DNA of 64,000 nt. It comes from Sphingobium sp. Its GTDB lineage: Bacteria; Pseudomonadota; Alphaproteobacteria; Sphingomonadales; Sphingomonadaceae. The DNA lies in the NCBI GenBank assembly GCA_003248935.1, contig QFQF01000002.1, positions 179,454 to 243,453 on the forward strand, written 5' to 3'. This document shows positions 1 to 8,641 of the stretch, piece after piece (position 1 is the first letter of the stretch; the number at the start of each line of letters is the position of its first letter). The notes beneath the pieces are model-generated. The model saw nothing but the letters and a program-made list of their open reading frames with translations. It had not been told where the DNA came from and did not search any database. The translations under genes and the position numbers were made by a program.

Positions 1-177
1 CATCGCGTCGCCAATGGCCGCGACGACGCGCCCTCGGTCAGCATCCACGTCTACGGCGCGAACATCGGCGCGGTGGAGCGCGCGACCTATGCGCCCGACG
101 GCGCGCTGAAAAGCTTCATCTCCGGATACGCGAACAGCGTGATCCCCAACCTCTGGGACAGATCGAGACCTGCATGA
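1..177 (+). CDS. Cysteine dioxygenase-like cupin, C-terminal fragment
   Basis: Only the last 58 codons are inside the window, read in frame 1 and ending at TGA 175-177. The visible stretch has HRVAN at its start and SVSIHVYGANIG soon after. This resembles the end of the double-stranded beta-helix of cysteine dioxygenase-type thiol oxidases, where the histidine before VYG is a candidate iron ligand. The stop overlaps the ATG of the rhodanese gene (ATGA), so the two are probably translated together. The rhodanese and sulfonate-type neighbours support a role in thiol or sulfinate metabolism. The substrate cannot be told from this fragment; 3-mercaptopropionate dioxygenases look the same here. 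Confidence 0.6.
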   Translation, partial: HRVANGRDDAPSVSIHVYGANIGAVERATYAPDGALKSFISGYANSVIPNLWDRSRPA

Positions 178-1433
178 CCACTGACACGCTTGACCGCACC
201 CTGACCGCCACGCCGGCCGATATCCGGACGGCGTTGCTCGCTGGAGACGAGATCGCCCTCATCGACCTGCGGGAGGAGCATGCGTTCGCGCAGGGGCATC
301 CGCTGTTCGCCGCCCAGATCCCGTTCCGCCGGATCGATGATGAGGTGCGCTGGCGTATCCCGCGCCTGGAAACGCCGGTCGTCGTCTATGACGATGGAGA
401 GGGGCTGGCCGAAAAGGCGGCGGTTCGCCTGCTGGCGCTCGGTTACAGTGATGTGCGCGTGCTGGACGGCGGCCTTTCCGGATGGCGGGACGCCGGTTAC
501 GAGTTGTTCGAGGACGTCAACAGCTACTCCAAGGCGTTCGGCGAACTGGTCGAGCATCGCCGCCATACGCCCTCGCTTGCCGCCGAGGAGGTGCAGGCGC
601 TGATCACCGAAAAGGCGGACATCGCGATCCTCGATGCGCGGCGTTACGACGAGTACAACACGATGAGCATTCCGACCGGGACCAGTGTGCCTGGCGCGGA
701 ACTGGTACTGCGCGCACGCGCCGTGGCGCCCGATCCCGACACGACGATCATCGTCAATTGCGCCGGGCGCACCCGATCGATCATCGGCACCCAGTCCCTT
801 GTCAATGCGGGCTTGCCCAACAGGATCTATGCGCTGCGCAACGGCACCATCGGGTGGACGCTCGCGGGGCAGTCGCTGGAAACCGGACAGGTCCGTACGG
901 CGCCAGAGGTGGATGGCGACGATGCGGCGGAGGCGCGGATCAAGGCGCGCGAGGTTGCCTATCGCGCGGGCGTCAAGCGCATCGGCTGGGCTGATCTCGA
1001 CCATCTGAAGGCGCAGGAGGGACGCACCCTCTATCTGTATGACGTGCGCCAGCCCGCCGCGTTCGAGAAGGGGCATCTGCCCGGCTTCCGCAATGCACAG
1101 GGCGGACAGCTCGTGCAGGAGACCGATCACTACGCCCCGGTGCGCGGCGCACGGATCGTGCTGTCGGACGATTTAGGCCCGCGCGCGGACATGACCGCGT
1201 CCTGGCTCGCGCAGATGGGCTGGGAGGTGTTCGTGCTGGAGGACGACCTGTCGGGCCCGCTTCAGTCCGGCAGCGACGGTGCGCCGCCGCCGCGAGGCCC
1301 GGAGGGGCGCTACAAACGTCCCTATGAGGGCACGGACAACAAGGCGGCGGCGATGCAGGCCTATCTCGACTGGGAATATGGCCTTGTCGACCAGCTCGCC
1401 CGCGACGGCACCCACGGCTTCTTCGTCATCTGA
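174..1433 (+). CDS. Triple-domain rhodanese-like sulfurtransferase
   Basis: This 419-residue protein contains three rhodanese-like modules, at about residues 15-115, 125-240 and 260-350. Only the middle one carries the active-site loop with a cysteine (NCAGRTRS, Cys196). The first and third have acidic residues where the cysteine would be (VVYDDGEG and LSDDLGP), so they are probably non-catalytic. Rhodaneses move sulfane sulfur to cyanide, thiols or other acceptors. The start overlaps the stop of the upstream cupin gene by ATGA, and an SsuD-like gene follows 24 bp later. A role in handling sulfur released from an organosulfur compound is inferred from these neighbours. No signal peptide is visible, so it is cytoplasmic. 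Confidence 0.85.
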   Translation: MTTDTLDRTLTATPADIRTALLAGDEIALIDLREEHAFAQGHPLFAAQIPFRRIDDEVRWRIPRLETPVVVYDDGEGLAEKAAVRLLALGYSDVRVLDGGLSGWRDAGYELFEDVNSYSKAFGELVEHRRHTPSLAAEEVQALITEKADIAILDARRYDEYNTMSIPTGTSVPGAELVLRARAVAPDPDTTIIVNCAGRTRSIIGTQSLVNAGLPNRIYALRNGTIGWTLAGQSLETGQVRTAPEVDGDDAAEARIKAREVAYRAGVKRIGWADLDHLKAQEGRTLYLYDVRQPAAFEKGHLPGFRNAQGGQLVQETDHYAPVRGARIVLSDDLGPRADMTASWLAQMGWEVFVLEDDLSGPLQSGSDGAPPPRGPEGRYKRPYEGTDNKAAAMQAYLDWEYGLVDQLARDGTHGFFVI

Positions 1434-1457
1434 ATTTTTCGCAGGGAAGGCACGGAC

Positions 1458-2546
1458 ATGAGTGTCAAATTCATCGGTTATATCGGCTTCAACAACAGTT
1501 CCGAGACCCAGTCGGCGGTGCGCAGCCGTATCCTCGACAAGGACTATGTCGAGGCGGCGGCCAGAGCGCAGGAGGCAGGCGGATTCGACCGGGTGCTGAT
1601 CCCCTTCGGCTCCAACACGCCGGAAAGCCAGATCGTCGCCGCGCACGCGGCCGCGATCACATCGTCGCTCGGTTTCCTCGTTGCGCACCGCCCCGGCTTC
1701 ACGCAGCCGACGGTGGCGGCGCGCCAGTTGGCGACGCTCGATCAGCTTTCAGGTGGCCGGGTCGCCGTCCACATCATCACCGGCGGAGCCGATGAGGAGA
1801 TGGCGCGGGACGGCGACACGCAAACGGTGAAGACAGAGCGCTATGCCCGTACCGACGAGTATCTGACCGTCCTGCGGCAGGAATGGACGGCGGCGCAACC
1901 CTTCGACCATCAGGGCCGCTTCTATGACGTGAAACAGGGTTTCAGCGCAATCAAGCCCGATAACCTCCCGGTATTCTTCGGCGGATCGTCGGAGGAGGCG
2001 ATCGAGGTCGCCGGACGGCATGCCGACGTCTATGCCCTGTGGGGCGAGACGCTGGATCAGGTGCGCGATACCGTGCGGCAGGTGCGCCGGTCGGCGGCGC
2101 GGTACGGACGTGATCCCGGTTTTTCCCTGTCGCTGCGGCCGGTGATCGCCGATACCGAGGAAGCCGCGTGGAAACGCGCCGCGGAGATCGAGGAGCAGGT
2201 GCGGGAAAACCGTGCCGCCGCCGGATTGCCGCTCACCGGGCATCGCCCGCCCAATGCCGGATCGCTGCGCTTGCTGGAGACCGCGACCGGCAATCGTCGT
2301 GATGCCCGTCTGTGGACCGGGGTCGCGGCGCTCACCGGCGCGCAGGGCAACAGCACGGGCCTGGTCGGTACGCCCGAGCAGGTCGCGGACGCCATGCTCG
2401 AATATTACGACATCGGCATCGACCATTTTCTGATCCGTGGCTTTGATCCGCTGGGCGACAGCGTCGTCTACGGGCGCGAGCTGATCCCGGTCGTCCGCCA
2501 GAAGGTGGCCGAGCGGGAAGCGGCGCAGGTGGCGCTCGCGGGCTGA
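1458..2546 (+). CDS. LLM-class flavin-dependent monooxygenase, SsuD-like
   Basis: The 362-residue protein has the bacterial luciferase-like TIM-barrel pattern of FMNH2-dependent alkanesulfonate monooxygenases: an early FIGYIGF strand, a LGFLVAHRPG segment, then QLSGGRVAVHIITGG and PVFFGGSS. Length and these blocks match SsuD and its relatives, which release sulfite from sulfonates using FMNH2 from a separate reductase. No dedicated reductase is adjacent, so reduced flavin must come from elsewhere. The next gene, a solute-binding protein, begins one base after the stop. Family membership is secure. The substrate (a sulfonate, sulfone or thioether) is inferred only from the surrounding sulfur genes. 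Confidence 0.85.
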   Translation: MSVKFIGYIGFNNSSETQSAVRSRILDKDYVEAAARAQEAGGFDRVLIPFGSNTPESQIVAAHAAAITSSLGFLVAHRPGFTQPTVAARQLATLDQLSGGRVAVHIITGGADEEMARDGDTQTVKTERYARTDEYLTVLRQEWTAAQPFDHQGRFYDVKQGFSAIKPDNLPVFFGGSSEEAIEVAGRHADVYALWGETLDQVRDTVRQVRRSAARYGRDPGFSLSLRPVIADTEEAAWKRAAEIEEQVRENRAAAGLPLTGHRPPNAGSLRLLETATGNRRDARLWTGVAALTGAQGNSTGLVGTPEQVADAMLEYYDIGIDHFLIRGFDPLGDSVVYGRELIPVVRQKVAEREAAQVALAG

Positions 2547-2547
2547 C

Positions 2548-3498
2548 ATGGCAAAACGTACGATTGTAGCCCTGGGCGTCGCCGTGCTGATCGCGGTCGG
2601 CATCACCGCGGCGTATTACTGGCAGGATAGCGGCGGGCCGGTGTTGCGCGTCGCGAACCAGAAGGGGCAGGTCAAGGCGATGATGATCGCGTCGGGCGTG
2701 CTGAAGGGCGCGCGCTACACGGTCGAATGGTCGGAATTTCCTGCCGCGCAGCCGCTACTCGAAGCGGTTGCCAGTGGCGCGGCCGATCTGGGGCTGGCGG
2801 CCGACGCGCCGTTCATCTTCGCTTACGAGAGCGGCGCGCCGGTGAAGGCGATCGCGGTGCAGGCACCGGCCAATCAGGCGCCGGAGGCGCTGGCAGTGCT
2901 GGTGAAGGCCGACTCGCCAATCCTGTCGGCCGCCGATTTCCGGGGGCGCTCGGTGGCGACCACACGCGGTTCGATCGGCCATCATCTGCTGTTGCAGGCA
3001 CTGGAACGGGCGAAGATACCTGCGGATGCGGTGCGCATCACCTTCCTGCCGCCGGGCGACGCGAAGGCGGCGTTCGACAGCGGTGCCATCGACGCCTGGT
3101 CGACCTGGACGCCTTACACGAACGTCGCCGTCAAGGAAGGTGCGCGAGCGGTGGTCGATGCGAAGGATTATGGCCTGCCGCTGTACATCGACATCGCGCA
3201 CGGTGCGTCGATTGAGCCCAAGCGTGCGCTCCTGAAGGACTTTCTGGAGCGGGAGGCGAAGGCCGTCGCATGGGCGCGTACGCATCCGGATGCTTTTGCA
3301 AAGGTGCTGGCCGAGGAAACGGGCCTGCCGCTCGACATCGCCCGGGCCAGTTTCGAACGCAGCAATCGCGTGTCGCAGCCGATCGACAACGGCATCGTGC
3401 GGCACGAGGAAGCCATCGTCGACCGCTTTCGCGCGGCGGGCCTCAAGGCGGAGCGCACGGTGAAGGATGCGTTCGACACCAGCTTCGCGCCGCACTGA
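2548..3498 (+). CDS. SsuA/TauA-like ABC-transporter solute-binding protein
   Basis: The 316-residue protein starts with a hydrophobic signal or anchor segment at about residues 4-24 with no lipobox cysteine. A periplasmic-binding fold of the nitrate/sulfonate/taurine type follows: VLRVANQKGQ, then AAQPLLEAVASGAADLGLA, then DAKAAFDSGAIDAWSTW. These correspond to ligand-cleft segments of SsuA-like proteins. It is separated from the SsuD-like gene by one base. No permease or ATPase gene lies between here and the end of the module, so the rest of the transporter must be upstream of the window or shared with another system. Likely ligand: an aliphatic sulfonate or related organosulfur compound (inference). 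Confidence 0.8.
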   Translation: MAKRTIVALGVAVLIAVGITAAYYWQDSGGPVLRVANQKGQVKAMMIASGVLKGARYTVEWSEFPAAQPLLEAVASGAADLGLAADAPFIFAYESGAPVKAIAVQAPANQAPEALAVLVKADSPILSAADFRGRSVATTRGSIGHHLLLQALERAKIPADAVRITFLPPGDAKAAFDSGAIDAWSTWTPYTNVAVKEGARAVVDAKDYGLPLYIDIAHGASIEPKRALLKDFLEREAKAVAWARTHPDAFAKVLAEETGLPLDIARASFERSNRVSQPIDNGIVRHEEAIVDRFRAAGLKAERTVKDAFDTSFAPH

Positions 3499-3540
3499 TC
3501 ACGACATCATCGGACAAGATCGAACAAGGGAGTTTGGGAC

Positions 3541-4332
3541 ATGGCGACCATATTGAAGGACGACCGTTTCCGCCGGCAGGATATCAGCGAAGCCGAATGG
3601 AAAGCGCGGGTCGACCTTGCCGCCTTCTACCGTCTGTCGGCGCTCTACGGCTGGGACGATTTCATCTACACGCACATCTCCGCGCGGGTGCCCGGGCCGG
3701 ATCATCATTTCCTGATCAACCCGTTCGGCCTGATGTTCGACGAGATCACCGCGTCCAGCCTCATCAAGGTCGACCTCGACGGCAATGTGATCGGCGAGAA
3801 CGAATATGGCATCAACTACGCCGGTTACGTGATCCATTCGGCGATCCACGGCGCGCGCGACGATGCGCTGTTCATCGCCCATTTCCACAGCGCCGATGGC
3901 ATGGCGGTGTCCGCCCACGCGGAGGGCCTGCTGCCGCTCAACCAGCGCGCGCTGGCGATCATCCCGCGCCTGTCTTATCATGATTATGAAGGCGTTGCCT
4001 TGAACCTGGACGAGCGGGAGCGGCTGGTCGCCGACCTTGGCGATACGAAGGTCATGCTGTTGCGCAATCACGGCACGCTGGCGCTAGGTGCGACGCCTGG
4101 TGAGGCGTGGTCGGGCATCTATCATCTGGAGGCGGCCTGCACCGCGCAGGTCCGCTCGCTCAGCATCGGGCGCGATGGTGTGCTGATCGCTCCGGAGGCG
4201 GCGCAGGAGGAGGTCCGGCGCCAGATGGGCCGGGAGCGCCAGCCTGTAGAGGGGCGCCGCACCCACTACGACCTCGTGTGGGAGGCCGCCTTGCGCAAGG
4301 CGGAGCGGCAGGCGCCGGGCTTCGACGCCTGA
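3541..4332 (+). CDS. Class II aldolase/adducin-family protein
   Basis: This 263-residue protein belongs to the zinc-dependent class II aldolase/adducin family. The metal site is visible as AHFHSADG near residue 115 and RNHGTLALG near residue 175. The family includes fuculose-phosphate aldolase, methylthioribulose-phosphate dehydratase and many uncharacterised members. It begins 42 bp after the binding-protein gene with an AAGGGAG Shine-Dalgarno sequence ahead of the ATG. The context suggests it acts on a carbon fragment released from the organosulfur substrate, but nothing in the sequence fixes its reaction. Confidence 0.8.
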   Translation: MATILKDDRFRRQDISEAEWKARVDLAAFYRLSALYGWDDFIYTHISARVPGPDHHFLINPFGLMFDEITASSLIKVDLDGNVIGENEYGINYAGYVIHSAIHGARDDALFIAHFHSADGMAVSAHAEGLLPLNQRALAIIPRLSYHDYEGVALNLDERERLVADLGDTKVMLLRNHGTLALGATPGEAWSGIYHLEAACTAQVRSLSIGRDGVLIAPEAAQEEVRRQMGRERQPVEGRRTHYDLVWEAALRKAERQAPGFDA

Positions 4333-4452
4333 CCCGGGCGAATACCTCTTCACATATGAGCATTACTCGACGCCGCCCGCCAACTCTCATTGGCGTGGTG
4401 GCGTTCGTGCACGCCATAGAAACGGGGAGATCGGAACAAGGAGAACAAGCCC

Positions 4453-5106
4453 ATGGCGACGGTGTTGGCAGACAGCCTGAAGGACGCGTTCGGCCGCTTG
4501 CAGGCCGAACGGGAACGGTCCTGGTCATCGGCGCAGCTGGCCGCGAACGCGGGACAGCGCCGGACATTGCAGGCACGCTTCGACCCGGCAGCGGTCGCCC
4601 GGACAGGCGATGTGCTGCCCGACTTCGCCCTTGCCGACGTGGAGGGCGGCGCACTGACACTGTCGCGCCTGACGGCGGGCGGCCCTGCGGTGCTGGTCTT
4701 CTTCCGTTTCGCCGGCTGTCCTGCGTGCAACATCGCGCTCAGCCACTATGACCGGACGCTCGCACCGGAATTGCAGGTGCGGGGCGTGCCGCTGGTCGCG
4801 GTGAGCCCGCAGGTGCCCGGGCCCCTTCGTGCGATCAGGGAGCGGCATCAGCTCAGCTTCGCCGTCGCATCCGACCCGGATAATGGTCTTGCCCGGCATA
4901 TCGGCATCACGTTCGTGCCGGACGAGCGCCCGGCATCGCCGCCGCCCGGCTGGATCGGCGAGGTGACGGGCACCGGCAGCTGGGAATTGCCGCAGCCCTC
5001 CGTGCTGGTGATCGAGCCGGGCCTGCGGGTCCGGCATCTGCAGGTCAGCCCGGACTGGCTCGACCGGCCCGAGGCTGCGGATATCCTCGCGCTGCTGGAC
5101 GACTGA
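4453..5106 (+). CDS. Redoxin/AhpC-TSA-like peroxiredoxin
   Basis: The 217-residue protein has a thioredoxin-fold core from about residue 50. Its redox pair is Cys89 and Cys92 in FAGCPACN, after the strand AVLVFFRF. This CPxC arrangement is usual for the peroxiredoxin-like (AhpC/TSA) family rather than classic 2-Cys AhpC. The first 45 residues are an alpha-helical extension rich in Arg and Glu. An AAGGAG sequence lies about 10 bases before the chosen ATG. It is separated by 120 bp from the aldolase, so it may have its own promoter. A role in thiol redox control or peroxide removal is expected from the family; the partner is unknown. Confidence 0.75.
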   Translation: MATVLADSLKDAFGRLQAERERSWSSAQLAANAGQRRTLQARFDPAAVARTGDVLPDFALADVEGGALTLSRLTAGGPAVLVFFRFAGCPACNIALSHYDRTLAPELQVRGVPLVAVSPQVPGPLRAIRERHQLSFAVASDPDNGLARHIGITFVPDERPASPPPGWIGEVTGTGSWELPQPSVLVIEPGLRVRHLQVSPDWLDRPEAADILALLDD

Positions 5107-5157
5107 CCGGCGTTTTGGGGGCTTGCCAGCCGCGTGGCGGCGTGGCGAAAGAGGGGC

Positions 5158-6315
5158 ATGGTCAACGCGGTCATCGGGCGCCTCGGCACCACCATATTCG
5201 AAGCCATGTCGCAGCGCGCGCGGGACACCGGCGCCATCAACCTGGGACAGGGCTTTCCCGATGCGAATGGTCCGCCCGAACTGCTGGAGGCCTGTGCCAG
5301 GGCGGTACTGGAGCGATCGAGCCAGTATCCGCCGATGCGTGGCCTTGCCGAACTGCGCCGGTCTGTCGCCGAATATTATCGGGCCGGGCAGGGGATCGTC
5401 CTCGATCCGGATACGGAGATCGTCGTCACGTCCGGCGCGACCGAAGCGCTGGCCGCAAGCCTGCTGGCGCTGATTGAACCGGGCGACGAGGTGATCGCCG
5501 TGCAACCGCTTTATGACGCCTATCTGCCGCTGATCGAGCGGGCCGGTGGCGTCGTGCGGCTGGTCAGCCTGACGCCGCCGGACTGGCGCCTGCCCGTCGC
5601 GGTTCTGGAAGCGGCGATCACGCCGCGCACGCGCCTGCTGCTGCTCAATACGCCGAACAATCCCACCGGCACCATACTGGGCCAGGCGGAGCTGGAAGCC
5701 GTTGCGCGTCTGTGCGTCGCCCATGACCTCAACATCCTGTGTGACGAGGTGTGGGAGGCCATGCTCTTCGACGCGGTGGATCATCGCTCGCCTCTGGCCT
5801 TGCCGGAATTGCGCGACCGGACGGTGAAGGTGGGGTCGGCGGGCAAGATCTTCTCGCTCACCGGATGGAAGGTCGGCTGGGCGTGCGCGGCGCCGCCGCT
5901 CGCGACCGCCATCGCCCGCGCGCATCAGTTCCTCACCTTCACGACCCCGCCAGCGCTGCAATGGGCGGTCTCCGATGGCCTGAGCCTGCCCGCCGAATGG
6001 CACGCCGCGCATCGCGCCGGGCATGGGGAAGGCCGGGCGCGCTTGATCGCCGGACTGCGTGCGGCCGGCTTCCATGTGCTGGATGGCCCCGCGACATGGT
6101 TCGTCATCGTCGATCTGGCGGCTTCGGGGATAGATATGCCTGATACGGTCTTCTGCGAGCGTCTGGCCGAGGCCGGGGTGGTGTCGATTCCCGTTTCCGC
6201 CTTCTACGCGGATGCACCCGAAACGGGCTACGTGCGGTTCTGCTTCACGAAGTCGCTTGAGACGCTGGACGAGGCGATCGCGCGGATCGGCCGTTTTCGC
6301 GGGACGCTTGCCTGA
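5158..6315 (+). CDS. Fold-type I aminotransferase, methionine-aminotransferase-like
   Basis: The 385-residue PLP enzyme has the class I/II aminotransferase pattern: NLGQGFPD near the start, NTPNNPTG in the middle, DEVWE about 30 residues later, and the Schiff-base lysine in SAGKIFSLTGWKVGW (Lys230). The INLGQGFPD plus KIFSLTGWKVGW combination is typical of YbdL/kynurenine-aminotransferase-like enzymes, which transaminate methionine and aromatic amino acids. The ATG at 5158 is preferred because GAGGGG lies just upstream; an in-frame ATG at 5134 lacks such a site. It follows the redoxin gene by 51 bp and is convergent with the tyrosine operon. Methionine or another sulfur amino acid is a reasonable but unproven substrate. 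Confidence 0.85.
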   Translation: MVNAVIGRLGTTIFEAMSQRARDTGAINLGQGFPDANGPPELLEACARAVLERSSQYPPMRGLAELRRSVAEYYRAGQGIVLDPDTEIVVTSGATEALAASLLALIEPGDEVIAVQPLYDAYLPLIERAGGVVRLVSLTPPDWRLPVAVLEAAITPRTRLLLLNTPNNPTGTILGQAELEAVARLCVAHDLNILCDEVWEAMLFDAVDHRSPLALPELRDRTVKVGSAGKIFSLTGWKVGWACAAPPLATAIARAHQFLTFTTPPALQWAVSDGLSLPAEWHAAHRAGHGEGRARLIAGLRAAGFHVLDGPATWFVIVDLAASGIDMPDTVFCERLAEAGVVSIPVSAFYADAPETGYVRFCFTKSLETLDEAIARIGRFRGTLA

Positions 6316-6324
6316 CGCATCCGC

Positions 6325-6696
6325 TCACGCCGTAACGATCATCCCGTCGGTGACAGTGACCGGCCAGCGTGTCAGTGCGGCGCCGGGACAGGGGCCGCCG
6401 ACGCAGCGGCCTGTCGGGATGTCGAACAGGGCGGCATGCCAGCTGCACGCGATCAGGTCGCGGCGCGGGGTCAGATAGTCGTCGAGCTTCTGTGCCAGCG
6501 GCAGGCCCATATGCGGGCATTTGTCGACATAGCCATGGACCGTCCGGCCGCGCCGGACCACGAAGCCATGGAAACGGCCCGCCCGCATCTGGAGAACGAA
6601 GTTGCGTGCAGCGCCATCCGCGATGCTGTCGAGCGGGCCCAGCTTCACGCCCGGCGGCGTCGCCGTCAGCCGCTCGCCGGGACTATCCTCGCTCAT
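6325..6696 (-). CDS. Small Rieske [2Fe-2S] protein of the tyrosine operon
   Basis: This 123-residue protein is a stand-alone Rieske domain. The cluster ligands are Cys60 and His62 in CPHMGLPL and Cys84 and His87 in CSWHAALF, about 20 residues apart as expected for ferredoxin-like Rieske proteins. No signal peptide is visible. Its ATG overlaps the maiA stop (ATGA at 6693-6696), making it the last gene of the hpd-hmgA-fahA-maiA operon. A Rieske protein is not needed for the known homogentisate steps, so its place here suggests electron transfer to an oxygenase that supplies 4-hydroxyphenylpyruvate or homogentisate. No such oxygenase is encoded nearby. Confidence 0.85.
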   Translation of the reverse strand: MSEDSPGERLTATPPGVKLGPLDSIADGAARNFVLQMRAGRFHGFVVRRGRTVHGYVDKCPHMGLPLAQKLDDYLTPRRDLIACSWHAALFDIPTGRCVGGPCPGAALTRWPVTVTDGMIVTA

Positions 6697-7337
6697 TGGC
6701 GGTCGGCATCCGGCTGGAGCGAAGGATGCGCTGCCGCGACTTCGGGGAGCGCGCGGGCACGGATGCAGGCTGCCATCAGAGCCGGATAGGGGGAAAGGTC
6801 GACGCTGAAACGTTCGGCCGAAAAGACTTGCGGCACCAGATAGCAGTCGGCCAGCGTCGGCCGGTCGCCAAAGGCGAAGCCATCGCCGTGGCGCGCGATC
6901 AATGCCTCCAGCGCGGCAAAGCCATCACCAATCCAGCGGGCGGCCCATGCGTCGATGGCTGGCTGACCGGCAACGAAGTCGTGCTTGAGAGCCTTCAGCA
7001 CGCGCAGGTTGTTGAGGGGGTGGATGTCGCATCCGATCAGCGCCGCCATGGCGCGGACGATGGCGCGATCATCGGTATCGGTGGGAAGCAGTGGGGGTGA
7101 CGGCCACCGTTCCTCCAGCCATTCAAGGATGGCGGGGCTTTGCGTGACGGCCGTGCCGTCAGCCTCCAGCGCGGGTACGAGGCCCTGCGGCGCCAGCGCG
7201 AGATAGGCCGGATCACGCTGTGCCCCGGTGCGCAGGTCGTGTGTGACATGCGTGAACGCGATGCCCTTCAGGTTCAGCGCGATGCGTACGCGATAGGCGG
7301 CGCTCGATCGCCAGTAGCCGTGAAGGATAAGGGTCAT
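6693..7337 (-). CDS. maiA: Maleylacetoacetate isomerase (zeta-class GST)
   Basis: The 214-residue protein has the zeta glutathione-transferase pattern, with HGYWRSSAAYRVRIAL at the N-terminus (the SSxxxRVRIAL active-site signature) and TQSPAILEWLEE for glutathione binding, followed by an all-helical C-terminal domain. It isomerises maleylacetoacetate to fumarylacetoacetate with glutathione. The ATG at 7337 is chosen over an upstream in-frame start because it gives the family's usual N-terminus and overlaps the fahA stop (ATGA). Its own stop overlaps the Rieske start in the same way. Position between fahA and the Rieske gene fits tyrosine catabolism. Confidence 0.93.
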   Translation of the reverse strand: MTLILHGYWRSSAAYRVRIALNLKGIAFTHVTHDLRTGAQRDPAYLALAPQGLVPALEADGTAVTQSPAILEWLEERWPSPPLLPTDTDDRAIVRAMAALIGCDIHPLNNLRVLKALKHDFVAGQPAIDAWAARWIGDGFAALEALIARHGDGFAFGDRPTLADCYLVPQVFSAERFSVDLSPYPALMAACIRARALPEVAAAHPSLQPDADRQ

Positions 7338-8641
7338 GTCCCCGTTGCCGGTGTCACGATCGCCCGGCATGTGCCAAAGCCGATCGACCGATAGCCCGGC
7401 GCATGGGCGGTCGCGCTCAGTGTCACCTCGTCTCCATCCTCAAGGAAGGTGCGCTCTTCGCCGCCGGGAAGGGCAATGCGGCTCTTGCCGCCCTCGGTCA
7501 GTTCCAGAAGGCTGCCATAGCCATCGGGCGTGGGGGTCGAGATCGTTCCGGTGCCGAGCAGGTCGCCGGGCTGGAGATTGCAGCCGTTCGAGGCGTGGTG
7601 GGTCACGATCTGCTGTGCGGTCCAGTACATGTTGGACGCCGGTCCTGACGAAAGACGATGTGGCGCGTGGCCCTCTGCCCGCATGCGCGCGGTGGACAGG
7701 GTGACCTGAAGGTCCACCGCCAGCGCTCCGGTCGCCTGATCCGCCGCATCCCACAGATAGGGGAGGGGAGCGGGGTCGCCCTCCGGTCGCGCGGGTTGGG
7801 CAAGGCGGAAGGGCGCCATGGCTTCGGCCGTCACCACCCAGGGGGAAATGGTCGACTGGAAATTCTTCGCGAGGAACGGGCCGAGCGGGACATATTCCCA
7901 CGCCTGGAAATCACGCGCCGACCAGTCGTTCAGCAGGCAGAAGCCAGCGATATGGTCGGCCGCTTCCGCGATCGGGATCGGTTCCCCCAGCGCGTTGCCC
8001 CGGCCGATCCAGAGGCCGAGTTCCAACTCGTAATCGAGGCGGGTCGACGGCCCGACGATGGGCACGTCGGCTTCCAGTGGCTTGTGCTGGCCGATCGGAC
8101 GGCGGACCGGCGCGCCCGAAGGGCGAATGGAGGACGCCCGGCCATGATAGCCGATGGGCACATATTTGTAGTTGGGCAGCAGCGGATTGTCGGGCCGGAA
8201 CAGCTTCCCGACGTTGGTGGCGTGATGGATGCCGACATAGAAGTCGGTATAGTCGCCGATGGCGGCGGGCAGATGCATCGTGCACGCGGCGGCCGCGTGC
8301 AGCAGGGGCCGCGCGGCGGGCGCCATGGCCGGGTCCGACAGCAGCGCGCTGATCGCGGCGCGCAGCGCGACGCGGTCAGCGGCAGGCATAGCCATCAGCG
8401 TATTCAGGGTCGTTCCATCCAGAGAGTCGACGAAACGCGCGGGGAGCAGGCCCGCCGACAGCGCCGCATTCAGGTCAAGGATGTGATCGCCGATCGCGAC
8501 ACCCGCGCGCGGTGCCGCCGTGCCGGGGGAGAAGATACCGAACGGCAGGTTCTGGATCGGGAAATCGGCATGGTCATCCGCGCCCTCGACCCAGCTTCGC
8601 AGGGACGGGTCATGGGTCGTGTCGATGGATGGAAAGCTCAC
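7334..8641 (-). CDS. fahA: Fumarylacetoacetase
   Basis: The 435-residue protein matches fumarylacetoacetate hydrolase over its full length. The opening SFPSIDTTHDPSLRSW is followed by DFYVGIHHATNVG with the catalytic histidine. The metal ligands are in ELELGLWIG and DWSARDFQAWE, and the FLAKNF lysine follows. It cleaves fumarylacetoacetate to fumarate and acetoacetate, the last step of tyrosine breakdown. I choose the GTG at 8639-8641: it gives the normal N-terminus and overlaps the hmgA stop as GTGA, whereas a longer in-frame start adds 21 unrelated residues. The stop overlaps maiA, so the genes are tightly coupled. Confidence 0.95.
   Translation of the reverse strand: MSFPSIDTTHDPSLRSWVEGADDHADFPIQNLPFGIFSPGTAAPRAGVAIGDHILDLNAALSAGLLPARFVDSLDGTTLNTLMAMPAADRVALRAAISALLSDPAMAPAARPLLHAAAACTMHLPAAIGDYTDFYVGIHHATNVGKLFRPDNPLLPNYKYVPIGYHGRASSIRPSGAPVRRPIGQHKPLEADVPIVGPSTRLDYELELGLWIGRGNALGEPIPIAEAADHIAGFCLLNDWSARDFQAWEYVPLGPFLAKNFQSTISPWVVTAEAMAPFRLAQPARPEGDPAPLPYLWDAADQATGALAVDLQVTLSTARMRAEGHAPHRLSSGPASNMYWTAQQIVTHHASNGCNLQPGDLLGTGTISTPTPDGYGSLLELTEGGKSRIALPGGEERTFLEDGDEVTLSATAHAPGYRSIGFGTCRAIVTPATGT

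Noticed and set aside
6325..6696. Rieske subunit of an auxin ring-hydroxylating dioxygenase (iad/iac type)
   Set aside because: It is a small ferredoxin-like protein inside the homogentisate operon; no catalytic oxygenase subunit is present anywhere in the window.
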